A stretch of DNA of 11,586 nucleotides from JBOHNM01 sp050730675 (GTDB taxonomy: Bacteria; Planctomycetota; Phycisphaerae; Phycisphaerales; UBA1924), in assembly GCA_050730675.1 (NCBI GenBank), contig JBOHNM010000132.1, positions 1 to 11,586 on the forward strand, given 5' to 3'. This document shows, piece after piece, positions 6,228-11,586 of this stretch (positions are counted from its first letter, which is position 1; each line of letters starts with the position of its first letter). Below the pieces are notes generated by a model. The model was not told where the DNA came from, did not search any database, and saw nothing but the letters and a program-made list of their open reading frames with translations. The translations under genes were made by a program, and so were the position numbers.

Positions 6228-6281
6228 ATCAACGGCGCATCAAGCGCCGCTGCGCCTGCATCAAGGCGCCATCAAGGCTCG
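6228..6281. repeat. Phased ATCAA direct-repeat array (putative operator)
   Basis: Four 11-nt units begin with ATCAA at 6228 (ATCAACGGCGC), 6239 (ATCAAGCGCCG), 6260 (ATCAAGGCGCC) and 6271 (ATCAAGGCTCG). The steps of 11, 21 and 11 nt place all copies on one face of the helix as two tandem pairs. The region also contains two 6-bp hairpins: CGGCGC-ATCAA-GCGCCG (6233-6249) and GCGCCT-GCATCA-AGGCGC (6252-6269), each with ATCA in its loop. It lies in the divergent region, about 130-180 nt upstream of the kdp genes and about 90-145 nt upstream of the porin. No known operator is recognised. Confidence 0.6.
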
Positions 6282-6308
6282 CAATCACCGGGCGCATGCG
6301 AGGGCGTC

Positions 6309-6349
6309 TTTATGCGCTGCTTATGCCGCCAGGGGACTTCCTTATGGAT
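6309..6349 (+). promoter_or_regulatory. TTATG direct repeats upstream of kdp; possible KdpE-like box and promoter
   Basis: TTATG occurs at 6310, 6321 and 6342 (steps 11 and 21). The first two read TTTATG-N5-CTTATG. As I recall it, the E. coli KdpE target also contains two TTTA-type half-sites about 11 bp apart. TATGGAT (6343-6349) could be a poor -10 placed 17 bp after CTTATG, an arrangement compatible with an activator-dependent promoter that lacks a good -35. This is a resemblance, not a demonstrated site. Confidence 0.4.
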
Positions 6350-6406
6350 CGCTGAGCGACGATCCGGTCGATCGCGCTGATCCTCTATCGTGTCAAGGAG
6401 AGCCGC

Positions 6407-6556
6407 ATGAACGACCTGACCGCCATCGCCGTGTTTATGGGATGCCTGCTGGTAACGCTCGGCCTGGTCCCCGCGCTGGAGCGACTGCTCCCGCGTGCGC
6501 ATGCGCCGGTCGATCGCACCAGTCCGGTTCCGACCAAGAAGGAGCACCGCCCATGA
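6407..6556 (+). CDS. Small single-pass membrane protein upstream of kdpF
   Basis: A 49-aa ORF starting MNDLTAIAVFMGCLLVTLGL. One hydrophobic helix (about residues 5-23) is followed by PALERLLPR and a basic, hydrophilic tail ending KKEHRP. It has the best ribosome binding site in the operon (AAGGAG, 6 nt before the ATG). Its stop overlaps the kdpF start in ATGA (6553-6556), so kdpF translation is probably coupled to it. These two facts make it very likely to be a real gene and the first of the kdp operon. I recall short unannotated membrane ORFs with a (C)ERL ending just before kdpF in other bacteria, which would fit ALERL here, but this needs a database check. A role in assembling or stabilising the Kdp complex, like KdpF, is an inference. 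Confidence 0.75.
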   Translation: MNDLTAIAVFMGCLLVTLGLVPALERLLPRAHAPVDRTSPVPTKKEHRP

Positions 6557-6645
6557 ACTGGATCCATGCCGTCGCCGCCGTCGTCGCGATCGTCCTTCTC
6601 GCCTACCTGCTGGTCGCCTTGCTCAAGCCGGAGTGGTTCCAGTGA
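6553..6645 (+). CDS. kdpF: Potassium-transporting ATPase subunit F (KdpF)
   Basis: A 30-aa peptide (MNWIHAVAAVVAIVLLAYLL then VALLKPEWFQ), essentially one transmembrane helix. The LLAYLLVALLKPEWF ending and the 30-residue length are typical of KdpF, a small subunit that stabilises the KdpABC complex in the inner membrane. It starts inside the stop of the upstream 49-aa ORF (ATGA). Its own TGA overlaps the kdpA GTG (GTGA, 6642-6645), so it is embedded in a chain of coupled translation. It is easily missed by gene callers because of its length. Confidence 0.92.
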   Translation: MNWIHAVAAVVAIVLLAYLLVALLKPEWFQ

Positions 6646-8540
6646 ATCTCACCATCGCCAATATCACGGGCAACGGGGTATTGCAACTCGTGCTGTTCCT
6701 CGTCGCGCTGGTCGCGGCCGTCAAGCCGTTGGGCTGGTTCATGGCTCGGGTCCTCGAGGGCAAGCCGGGGGAGGCGCCCCTGGGACTGGGTCGTGCGCTC
6801 GGATGGTTCGAGTGGCTGACGTATCGCGTTGCCGGCGTGCGCACCGACGGGGACGGCAATGCCGCGGAGATGGGATGGAAGGCGTACGCCGTCGGCATCC
6901 TCATCTTCAACGCGCTGGGATTCGGCGCGGTCTATGGGCTGCAGCGCCTGCAGCATCTGCTCCCCGCCAACCCGGCGGGCCTGGGCGCGGTTGAGGGCGG
7001 ATCGGCGTTTAACACCGCCGTTTCGTTCGTCACCAACACCAATTGGCAGGGGTATGGCGGCGAGGCCACAATGTCGTACCTCACGCAGATGCTCGGCCTT
7101 GGGGTGCAGAACTTCCTCAGCGCGGCGACGGGCATCGCGGTGATGGTGGCGCTGATCCGTGGGCTGTCACGCAAGAGCGCGGGCACGATCGGCAACTGCT
7201 GGGCGGACCTGACGCGCGGCACGCTGTACATTCTCCTGCCGCTGTCGATCCTGCTCGCGGTCGCGCTGGTGAGCCAGGGGGTGGTCCAGAGCTTCAGGGG
7301 TCCCCAAACGGTGGCCCTGACCACGCCGTTGAGCTATGACGATGCGGTGATGCAGGCCGATGCCGCGGGCAACGCGGTCAACGATGCCGATGGCAAGCCG
7401 GTTCCCAAGCTGGGCGCCGACGGCAAGCCGGTGGTCCAGTCCGTCGCCGTCAACACTCAAACGATTCCGCTCGGCCCCGCGGCGTCGCAGATCGCGATCA
7501 AGCAGCTCGGCACCAACGGCGGCGGGTTCTTCAACGTCAACTCCGCGCACCCCCTGGAAAACCCGACACCCTTCTCCAACTTCCTGCAGATGCTCGCGAT
7601 TCTGCTCATCCCCGCGGCGCTCTGCTGGACGTTCGGCGAGATGGTGCGCGATCGGCGCCAGGGCTGGGCGGTGCTGGCGGCGATGATAGTGATCTTTGTG
7701 CCGCTTCTGGCTGTGACCTATGCCTGCGAGGCCGGTGGCAACCCGCGGCTGAATTCCCTGGGGCTGGTCAGCAGCAACGAGGCCGGCTCGTCGGATATGA
7801 GTGCGCCCAATATGGAGGGCAAGGAGGCACGCTTCGGCATCGCGAACTCATCGCTCTGGGCTGCGGCGACAACGGCCGCCAGCAACGGCAGCGTCAACTC
7901 CATGCACGACTCGTTCACGCCGCTGGGTGGGCTGGTCCCGATGTGGCTCATGCAGCTGGGCGAGGTCGTGTTCGGCGGCGTTGGCTGCGGGCTCTACGGG
8001 ATGCTCATGTTCGTAATCGTCGCGGTCTTCGTGGCCGGGCTGATGGTCGGGCGCACGCCGGAGTACCTGGGCAAGAAGATCGAACCGTTCGAGATGAAGA
8101 TGGCGGCCATCGCGGTGCTGGTGCCGTGCGCGCTGGTGCTCGTCGGCACGGCCGTGGGCGTGGTGCTGCCCGAGGGCACCGGCAGCATCAGCAACCCGGG
8201 GCCGCACGGGTTCAGCCAGATTCTCTACGCCTTCTCCAGCGCCGCCAACAACAACGGTTCGGCGTTCGCGGGGTTGAGCGCCAACACCCCGTTCTACAAC
8301 CTCGCGCTGGGGCTGGCGATGTGGTTCAGCCGCTTCTGGATCATCGTGCCCGTCCTGGCCGTCGCGGGTTCGCTCGCGGCCAAGAAGGTCACGCCGACCA
8401 CCAGCGGCACGCTCCCGACGCACACACCCGTGTTCATCCTCATGCTCGTCGCGACCGTGATCATCGTCGGTGCGTTGACGTTCGTTCCCTCGCTGGCGCT
8501 GGGCCCGATCGTCGAGCACCTCCAGCTCTCCGCCCGCTGA
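6642..8540 (+). CDS. kdpA: Potassium-transporting ATPase subunit A (KdpA)
   Basis: A 632-aa polytopic inner-membrane protein of the superfamily of K+ transporters; it binds K+ from the periplasmic side and passes it to KdpB. Four pore-loop regions are visible: TNTNWQGYGGE (from T131), GTNGGGFFNVNS (from G290), TTAASNGSVNS (G416) and NNNGSAF (G539). The start is the GTG at 6642, which overlaps the kdpF stop, has GGAG 8 nt upstream, and gives the family-like N-terminus VNLTIANITGNGVLQL. It is about 75 residues longer than the 557-residue E. coli protein. Much of the excess is a hydrophilic insert at about residues 228-270, rich in Asp/Ala/Gly with DGKPV twice, just before the second pore-loop region. 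This should be an extracytoplasmic loop. Confidence 0.97.
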   Translation: MNLTIANITGNGVLQLVLFLVALVAAVKPLGWFMARVLEGKPGEAPLGLGRALGWFEWLTYRVAGVRTDGDGNAAEMGWKAYAVGILIFNALGFGAVYGLQRLQHLLPANPAGLGAVEGGSAFNTAVSFVTNTNWQGYGGEATMSYLTQMLGLGVQNFLSAATGIAVMVALIRGLSRKSAGTIGNCWADLTRGTLYILLPLSILLAVALVSQGVVQSFRGPQTVALTTPLSYDDAVMQADAAGNAVNDADGKPVPKLGADGKPVVQSVAVNTQTIPLGPAASQIAIKQLGTNGGGFFNVNSAHPLENPTPFSNFLQMLAILLIPAALCWTFGEMVRDRRQGWAVLAAMIVIFVPLLAVTYACEAGGNPRLNSLGLVSSNEAGSSDMSAPNMEGKEARFGIANSSLWAAATTAASNGSVNSMHDSFTPLGGLVPMWLMQLGEVVFGGVGCGLYGMLMFVIVAVFVAGLMVGRTPEYLGKKIEPFEMKMAAIAVLVPCALVLVGTAVGVVLPEGTGSISNPGPHGFSQILYAFSSAANNNGSAFAGLSANTPFYNLALGLAMWFSRFWIIVPVLAVAGSLAAKKVTPTTSGTLPTHTPVFILMLVATVIIVGALTFVPSLALGPIVEHLQLSAR

Positions 8541-8576
8541 TTCCTGTCCCTTCAACGCGTTCAACCAAGGCAACCC

Positions 8577-10733
8577 ATGTCCTCCACGACCGCCCCTTCC
8601 ATCTTTGATCCCGCCATCGTCCGGCCGGCCGTCGCCTCCGCGCTGGCCAAGCTCAGCCCGCGGGTGCAGGTCCGCAACCCGGTGATGTTTGTCGTCTGGG
8701 TGGTCAGCATCCTCACGACGCTGCTGGCCATCGCCGGGTATGCGGGCCGCGGGGAAGCGGGCGGATACTCCCCCACGCTCGTGCTGGTGGTCGCGCTATG
8801 GCTGTGGTTCACCGTGCTGTTCGCCAACTTCGCCGAGGCGATGGCCGAGGGCCGCGGCAAGGCCCAGGCCGCATCGCTGCGTCAGAGCAAGCGCGATGTG
8901 CAGGCCAAGAAGCTTCATGACTGGACCGGGCGGAGCATGGCCGCGGCGTTCGACAAGCCGGTCGTGGTCCCCGCCAATGACCTCCGCAAGGGGGATGTCG
9001 TCTACGTCGCCGCGGGCGACATCATCCCCGGCGATGGCGAGGTGATCCAAGGCATCGCTTCGGTCAACGAATCCGCCGTCACCGGCGAATCGGCGCCGGT
9101 GATCCGCGAAGCAGGAGGCGACCGCTCCAGCGTCACCGGCGGCACGCAGGTGCTGAGCGACTGGATCATCGTCCGAATCGGCAGTAACCCCGGCGAGAGC
9201 TTCCTGGACCGCATGATCGCGATGGTCGAAGGCGCCAAGCGTCAGAAGACCCCCAACGAGATCGCGCTCGACATCCTGCTCGCCAAGCTCACGATCATCT
9301 TCCTGCTGGCGTGCGTGACACTCCTGCCATACTCGATCTTCGCTGTCGCCACCGCCAAGATGGCTGATGCCGCGAGCACCGCCGCGCCCATCACCGTCAC
9401 GGTGCTCGTCGCGTTGCTGGTCTGCCTCATCCCGACCACCATCGGCGGCCTGCTCTCGGCCATCCGCATCGCCGGCATGGACCGGCTGGTGCAGGCCAAC
9501 GTGATCGCCACCAGCGGGCGCGCGGTGGAGGCCGCGGGCGATGTGGACGTGCTGCTTCTGGACAAGACCGGCACGATCACCTTCGGCAACCGCATGGCCT
9601 CGCAGTTTGTCGCCGTGGACGGCGTCAAGCCGGAGGAACTCGCCGACGCGGCGCAGCTCGCCTCGCTCGCGGACGAAACCCCCGAGGGACGCAGCATCGT
9701 CGTGCTCGCCAAGCAGAAGTACAATATTCGCGAGCGCGACATGCACGCCCTCGGTTTAGACGGCAGGTCCGCGACATTTGTCCCCTTCACCGCCAATACG
9801 CGCATGAGCGGGGTGGACCTGCCGGTCTCCGCCGCCAACCCCGGCGGGGGCGGGCGGCAGATCCGCAAGGGTTCCTCCGATGCGATCGAGGCGTACGTCA
9901 CGCGCATGGGCGGGCGTCCGAGCGAGCAGGCCCGCGGCGTGGTCAATGACATTGCCAAACGCGGCGGGACGCCTCTGGTCGTGGCCGACGGCAAGGGCCG
10001 CACGCTCGGCGTCATCGAATTGAAGGACATCGTCAAGGGGGGCATCGCTGAACGCTTCGCCGAGCTGCGCCGCATGGGGATCAAGACGGTCATGATCACC
10101 GGCGACAACCCGGTAACGGCGGCCGCCATTGCTGCCGAGGCGGGCGTTGACGATTTCCTCGCCCAGGCGACGCCTGAGAAGAAGCTCGAACTGATTCGCC
10201 AGTATCAGCAGGGCGGTCGCCTCGTCGCCATGACCGGCGACGGCACCAACGACGCACCGGCGCTGGCCCAGGCCGACGTCGCGGTGGCGATGAACTCCGG
10301 CACACAGGCGGCCAAAGAGGCCGGCAACATGGTGGACCTCGACAGCAACCCCACCAAGCTCATCGAGATCGTGCGGATCGGCAAGCAACTTCTGATGACG
10401 CGCGGCTCGCTCACGACATTCTCGATCGCCAACGACGTGGCGAAGTACTTTGCAATCATCCCGGCCGCATTTGCGAGCACTTACCCCGCGCTCGACGCCC
10501 TCAACATCATGCGGCTCAACCCCGCGACGGCGATCCTCTCGAGCGTCATCTTCAACGCCCTGGTCATCGTCGTGCTCATCCCGCTCGCGCTTCGCGGTGT
10601 CGCCTACCGCCCCGTCGAAGCCAGCAAGCTCCTGCTGCACAACCTGTTAATCTACGGCGTCGGCGGGCTGATTGCGCCGTTCGTCGGCATCAAGGCCATC
10701 GACCTGTTCATCAACGTTCTGCACCTCGTCTGA
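8577..10733 (+). CDS. kdpB: Potassium-transporting P-type ATPase subunit B (KdpB)
   Basis: The 718-aa catalytic subunit, which couples ATP hydrolysis to K+ uptake. The P-type ATPase motifs are intact: TGES in the actuator domain (T169-S172), DKTGTIT with phosphorylated D329, nucleotide-binding F401-R409 (FVPFTANTR) and KGSSD (K431), and GDGTNDAP (D555, D559). In the membrane region NDVAKYF carries D620 and K623, the charged pair that KdpB uses in transport. Ser of TGES (S172) corresponds to the residue reported as an inhibitory phosphorylation site in E. coli. The start ATG has AAGG 6 nt upstream and follows kdpA by 36 nt. It is slightly longer than E. coli KdpB (682 aa), mostly at the N-terminus and in a Gly-rich insert before KGSSD. 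No hairpin terminator follows; the convergent dinB stop is 11 nt away. Confidence 0.98.
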   Translation: MSSTTAPSIFDPAIVRPAVASALAKLSPRVQVRNPVMFVVWVVSILTTLLAIAGYAGRGEAGGYSPTLVLVVALWLWFTVLFANFAEAMAEGRGKAQAASLRQSKRDVQAKKLHDWTGRSMAAAFDKPVVVPANDLRKGDVVYVAAGDIIPGDGEVIQGIASVNESAVTGESAPVIREAGGDRSSVTGGTQVLSDWIIVRIGSNPGESFLDRMIAMVEGAKRQKTPNEIALDILLAKLTIIFLLACVTLLPYSIFAVATAKMADAASTAAPITVTVLVALLVCLIPTTIGGLLSAIRIAGMDRLVQANVIATSGRAVEAAGDVDVLLLDKTGTITFGNRMASQFVAVDGVKPEELADAAQLASLADETPEGRSIVVLAKQKYNIRERDMHALGLDGRSATFVPFTANTRMSGVDLPVSAANPGGGGRQIRKGSSDAIEAYVTRMGGRPSEQARGVVNDIAKRGGTPLVVADGKGRTLGVIELKDIVKGGIAERFAELRRMGIKTVMITGDNPVTAAAIAAEAGVDDFLAQATPEKKLELIRQYQQGGRLVAMTGDGTNDAPALAQADVAVAMNSGTQAAKEAGNMVDLDSNPTKLIEIVRIGKQLLMTRGSLTTFSIANDVAKYFAIIPAAFASTYPALDALNIMRLNPATAILSSVIFNALVIVVLIPLALRGVAYRPVEASKLLLHNLLIYGVGGLIAPFVGIKAIDLFINVLHLV

Positions 10734-10744
10734 GCGTCACCATG

Positions 10745-11266
10745 TCACGCCCGTACATCGCCACCCCATCCCGATTTCCTCCAGCGCGTATCGACGCCGA
10801 CGCGCCGCAGCACGGCCGAGAGCTGCCCGGTGTGGTGCTGCAGGTGCCGCAGGTTGTACAAGTGCAGCTCGGCGCGCGAGAACGGCAGGTGTGCAAACCC
10901 CGAAGGGCCAGCCAGCGAGGCCTCCGTCTCTGCGGCAAGAGCCGCGCGTATCAGTTCGCGGCACCGCTGCAGGTACGCCACCATCTCGCCGCGCTCGAAG
11001 CGTCGGCTCGGATACTCCTCGTCGAGTTCGACGCGCCCCAGCGGGTGCATCCCATCGGGGCGCTGGTCCGGAATCCACGCGTCGTTGTCGACAGTCGCGT
11101 AGACATCGACGAAGCAGAGCACGTGGTAGGCGACATGCCAGAACGGATACTTGCCCACCGACGCATCCCATTGCGCGTCGGGGCAGCTCTGCAGGATCTC
11201 GTCAAGCATCCAGAGTCCGGCATCGAACTGTGCACCCGTCACGCAAATGAAGAAGTCCGTGCGCAT
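10745..11266 (-). CDS. DinB-like (putative metal-dependent) family protein inside the kdp operon
   Basis: A 173-aa predicted four-helix-bundle protein of the DinB/YfiT type. H44 and H48 (FWHVAYH) lie in the second helix. A late helix reads LYNLRHLQHHTGQLSAVLRR with H141, H144 and H145. One early histidine plus an H-x3-H pair is the usual metal triad of the fold. Such proteins include thiol transferases and many of unknown function, so no reaction is assigned. The ATG at 11266 is preferred over a TTG at 11281; neither has a convincing Shine-Dalgarno. The gene is antisense to, and entirely between, kdpB (stop at 10733) and kdpC (start at 11297). Its start lies only 30 nt from the kdpC start, so its promoter region overlaps the kdpC ribosome binding site and N-terminal coding sequence. 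Confidence 0.82.
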   Translation of the reverse strand: MRTDFFICVTGAQFDAGLWMLDEILQSCPDAQWDASVGKYPFWHVAYHVLCFVDVYATVDNDAWIPDQRPDGMHPLGRVELDEEYPSRRFERGEMVAYLQRCRELIRAALAAETEASLAGPSGFAHLPFSRAELHLYNLRHLQHHTGQLSAVLRRVGVDTRWRKSGWGGDVRA

Positions 11267-11283
11267 GCCCGAGTCTAACAACT

Positions 11284-11295
11284 GGAGGTTTCTCC
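11284..11295 (+). promoter_or_regulatory. kdpC ribosome binding site in a short inverted repeat
   Basis: GGAGG (11284-11288) lies 8 nt before the kdpC ATG. GGAG pairs with CTCC (11292-11295) around GTTT, so the Shine-Dalgarno sits in a 4-bp self-complementary element. The strong independent site fits a gene that cannot be translationally coupled to kdpB. Confidence 0.55.
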
Positions 11296-11296
11296 T

Positions 11297-11586
11297 ATGA
11301 ATGCCCTTCGCCCCGCCCTTGCCCTCTTTGTCATGCTCTCGCTCCTCACGGGCGTGGTCTACCCGCTGGTGATCACCGGCGTCGCTCAGGTTGCCTTCGC
11401 CGACAAGGCCAATGGCTCGCTCATCGCGGGCAAGGACGGCAAGCCCGTCGGTTCCTCGCTCATCGGCCAGGAGTTCGCCGCCGGCGATGCCAAGGACGCC
11501 GCCAAGTGGTTCTGGGGCCGCCCTAGCGCGACCGGCCCCGTCCCCTACTGCGCGCTGAACCTCGACAAGGGCACTGGCTCTTCGGG
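11297..11586 (+). CDS. kdpC: Potassium-transporting ATPase subunit C (KdpC), 3' end beyond window
   Basis: The first 96 complete codons of KdpC are present, and the frame is open to the window edge. The N-terminal transmembrane helix (about residues 8-30, LALFVMLSLLTGVVYPLVITG) is followed by the family landmarks NGSLI, GSSLIGQEF and WGRPSATGPVPY. Together these are diagnostic of KdpC. The subunit is anchored by one helix with an extracytoplasmic domain and contacts KdpA and KdpB; a chaperone-like role in ATP use is known from E. coli. DGKPV appears here as well as in the KdpA insert. The start has GGAGG 8 nt upstream. It is separated from kdpB by the reverse-oriented DinB-like gene, which is unusual for kdpABC. 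Confidence 0.95.
   Translation, partial: MNALRPALALFVMLSLLTGVVYPLVITGVAQVAFADKANGSLIAGKDGKPVGSSLIGQEFAAGDAKDAAKWFWGRPSATGPVPYCALNLDKGTGSS

Noticed and set aside
6347..6382. Cluster of four GATC sites in the kdp leader (6347, 6361, 6370, 6379).
   Set aside because: The spacing (14, 9, 9) is not clearly functional. GATC is common in GC-rich DNA with many CGATCG strings, and nothing shows Dam-type regulation here.
6495..6641. Upstream extension of the kdpA frame to an ATG at 6495.
   Set aside because: It runs through the 49-aa ORF and kdpF in another frame. The GTG at 6642 has a Shine-Dalgarno and the family N-terminus.
7848..8573. A 241-codon minus-strand frame opposite kdpA.
   Set aside because: Its product is His/Arg/Glu-rich and low in complexity, and it is antisense to conserved KdpA pore-loop sequence.
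8796..10640. Long minus-strand open frames opposite kdpB (for example 8796-9746, 9242-10129, 9756-10640).
   Set aside because: kdpB in the plus frame carries every P-type ATPase motif. The antisense products have no domain and reflect GC-rich codon structure.
10731..10750. Imperfect inverted repeat (GCGT...ACGC) between kdpB and dinB as a terminator.
   Set aside because: It has only a 4-bp outer stem with a mismatch and no T tract on either strand.

Overview
The window looks like a chromosomal segment of a high-GC planctomycete (Planctomycetota, possibly Phycisphaerae). Two things suggest this: a pseudopilin-like protein with the FTLIELLVVIAIIALL leader and a late FDGH motif, which is typical of that phylum, and the mix of GC-rich genes with few clear promoters. 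The phylum call is an inference from protein style, not from a marker gene.

Layout. (1) 48-1317, minus strand: a small single-pass membrane protein followed by a prepilin-type protein, ending in an intrinsic terminator. (2) 1623-2888, minus: an M20 zinc peptidase of the carboxypeptidase G2 / ArgE type. Its upstream region (2926-3102) carries a 9-nt-periodic repeat and a hairpin. (3) 3175-3690, plus: a small stand-alone protein resembling the LigD 3'-phosphoesterase domain. It converges with 1 nt to spare on a lone OppF/DppF-type ABC ATPase (3692-4531, minus). (4) 4670-4742, plus: tRNA-Phe(GAA) with a promoter-like sequence and a downstream terminator. (5) 4960-6135, minus: an outer-membrane beta-barrel protein with a proline-rich N-terminal linker. 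(6) From 6407, plus: a high-affinity potassium P-type ATPase operon. It runs as a 49-aa small membrane ORF, kdpF, kdpA, kdpB, then an oppositely oriented DinB-like gene, then kdpC, which is cut by the window end.

How the kdp genes work together. KdpA is the K+-selective channel-like subunit, KdpB the phosphorylated ATPase, KdpF a small stabilising helix and KdpC the chaperone-like subunit. The 49-aa ORF, kdpF and kdpA are joined by two 4-nt stop/start overlaps (ATGA and GTGA), which suggests coupled translation. kdpC has its own strong ribosome binding site but sits beyond a 522-nt gene on the opposite strand, so this may be a noncontiguous operon in which the KdpC message is antisense to dinB. 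The sensor/regulator pair KdpDE is not in the window.

The most notable unexplained structure is in the 271-bp divergent region between the porin and the kdp genes. ATCAA occurs at 6228, 6239, 6260 and 6271 (steps 11/21/11), and TTATG at 6310, 6321 and 6342 (steps 11/21). This helical phasing is what one expects of direct-repeat operators for OmpR/PhoB-family regulators, the family that includes KdpE.
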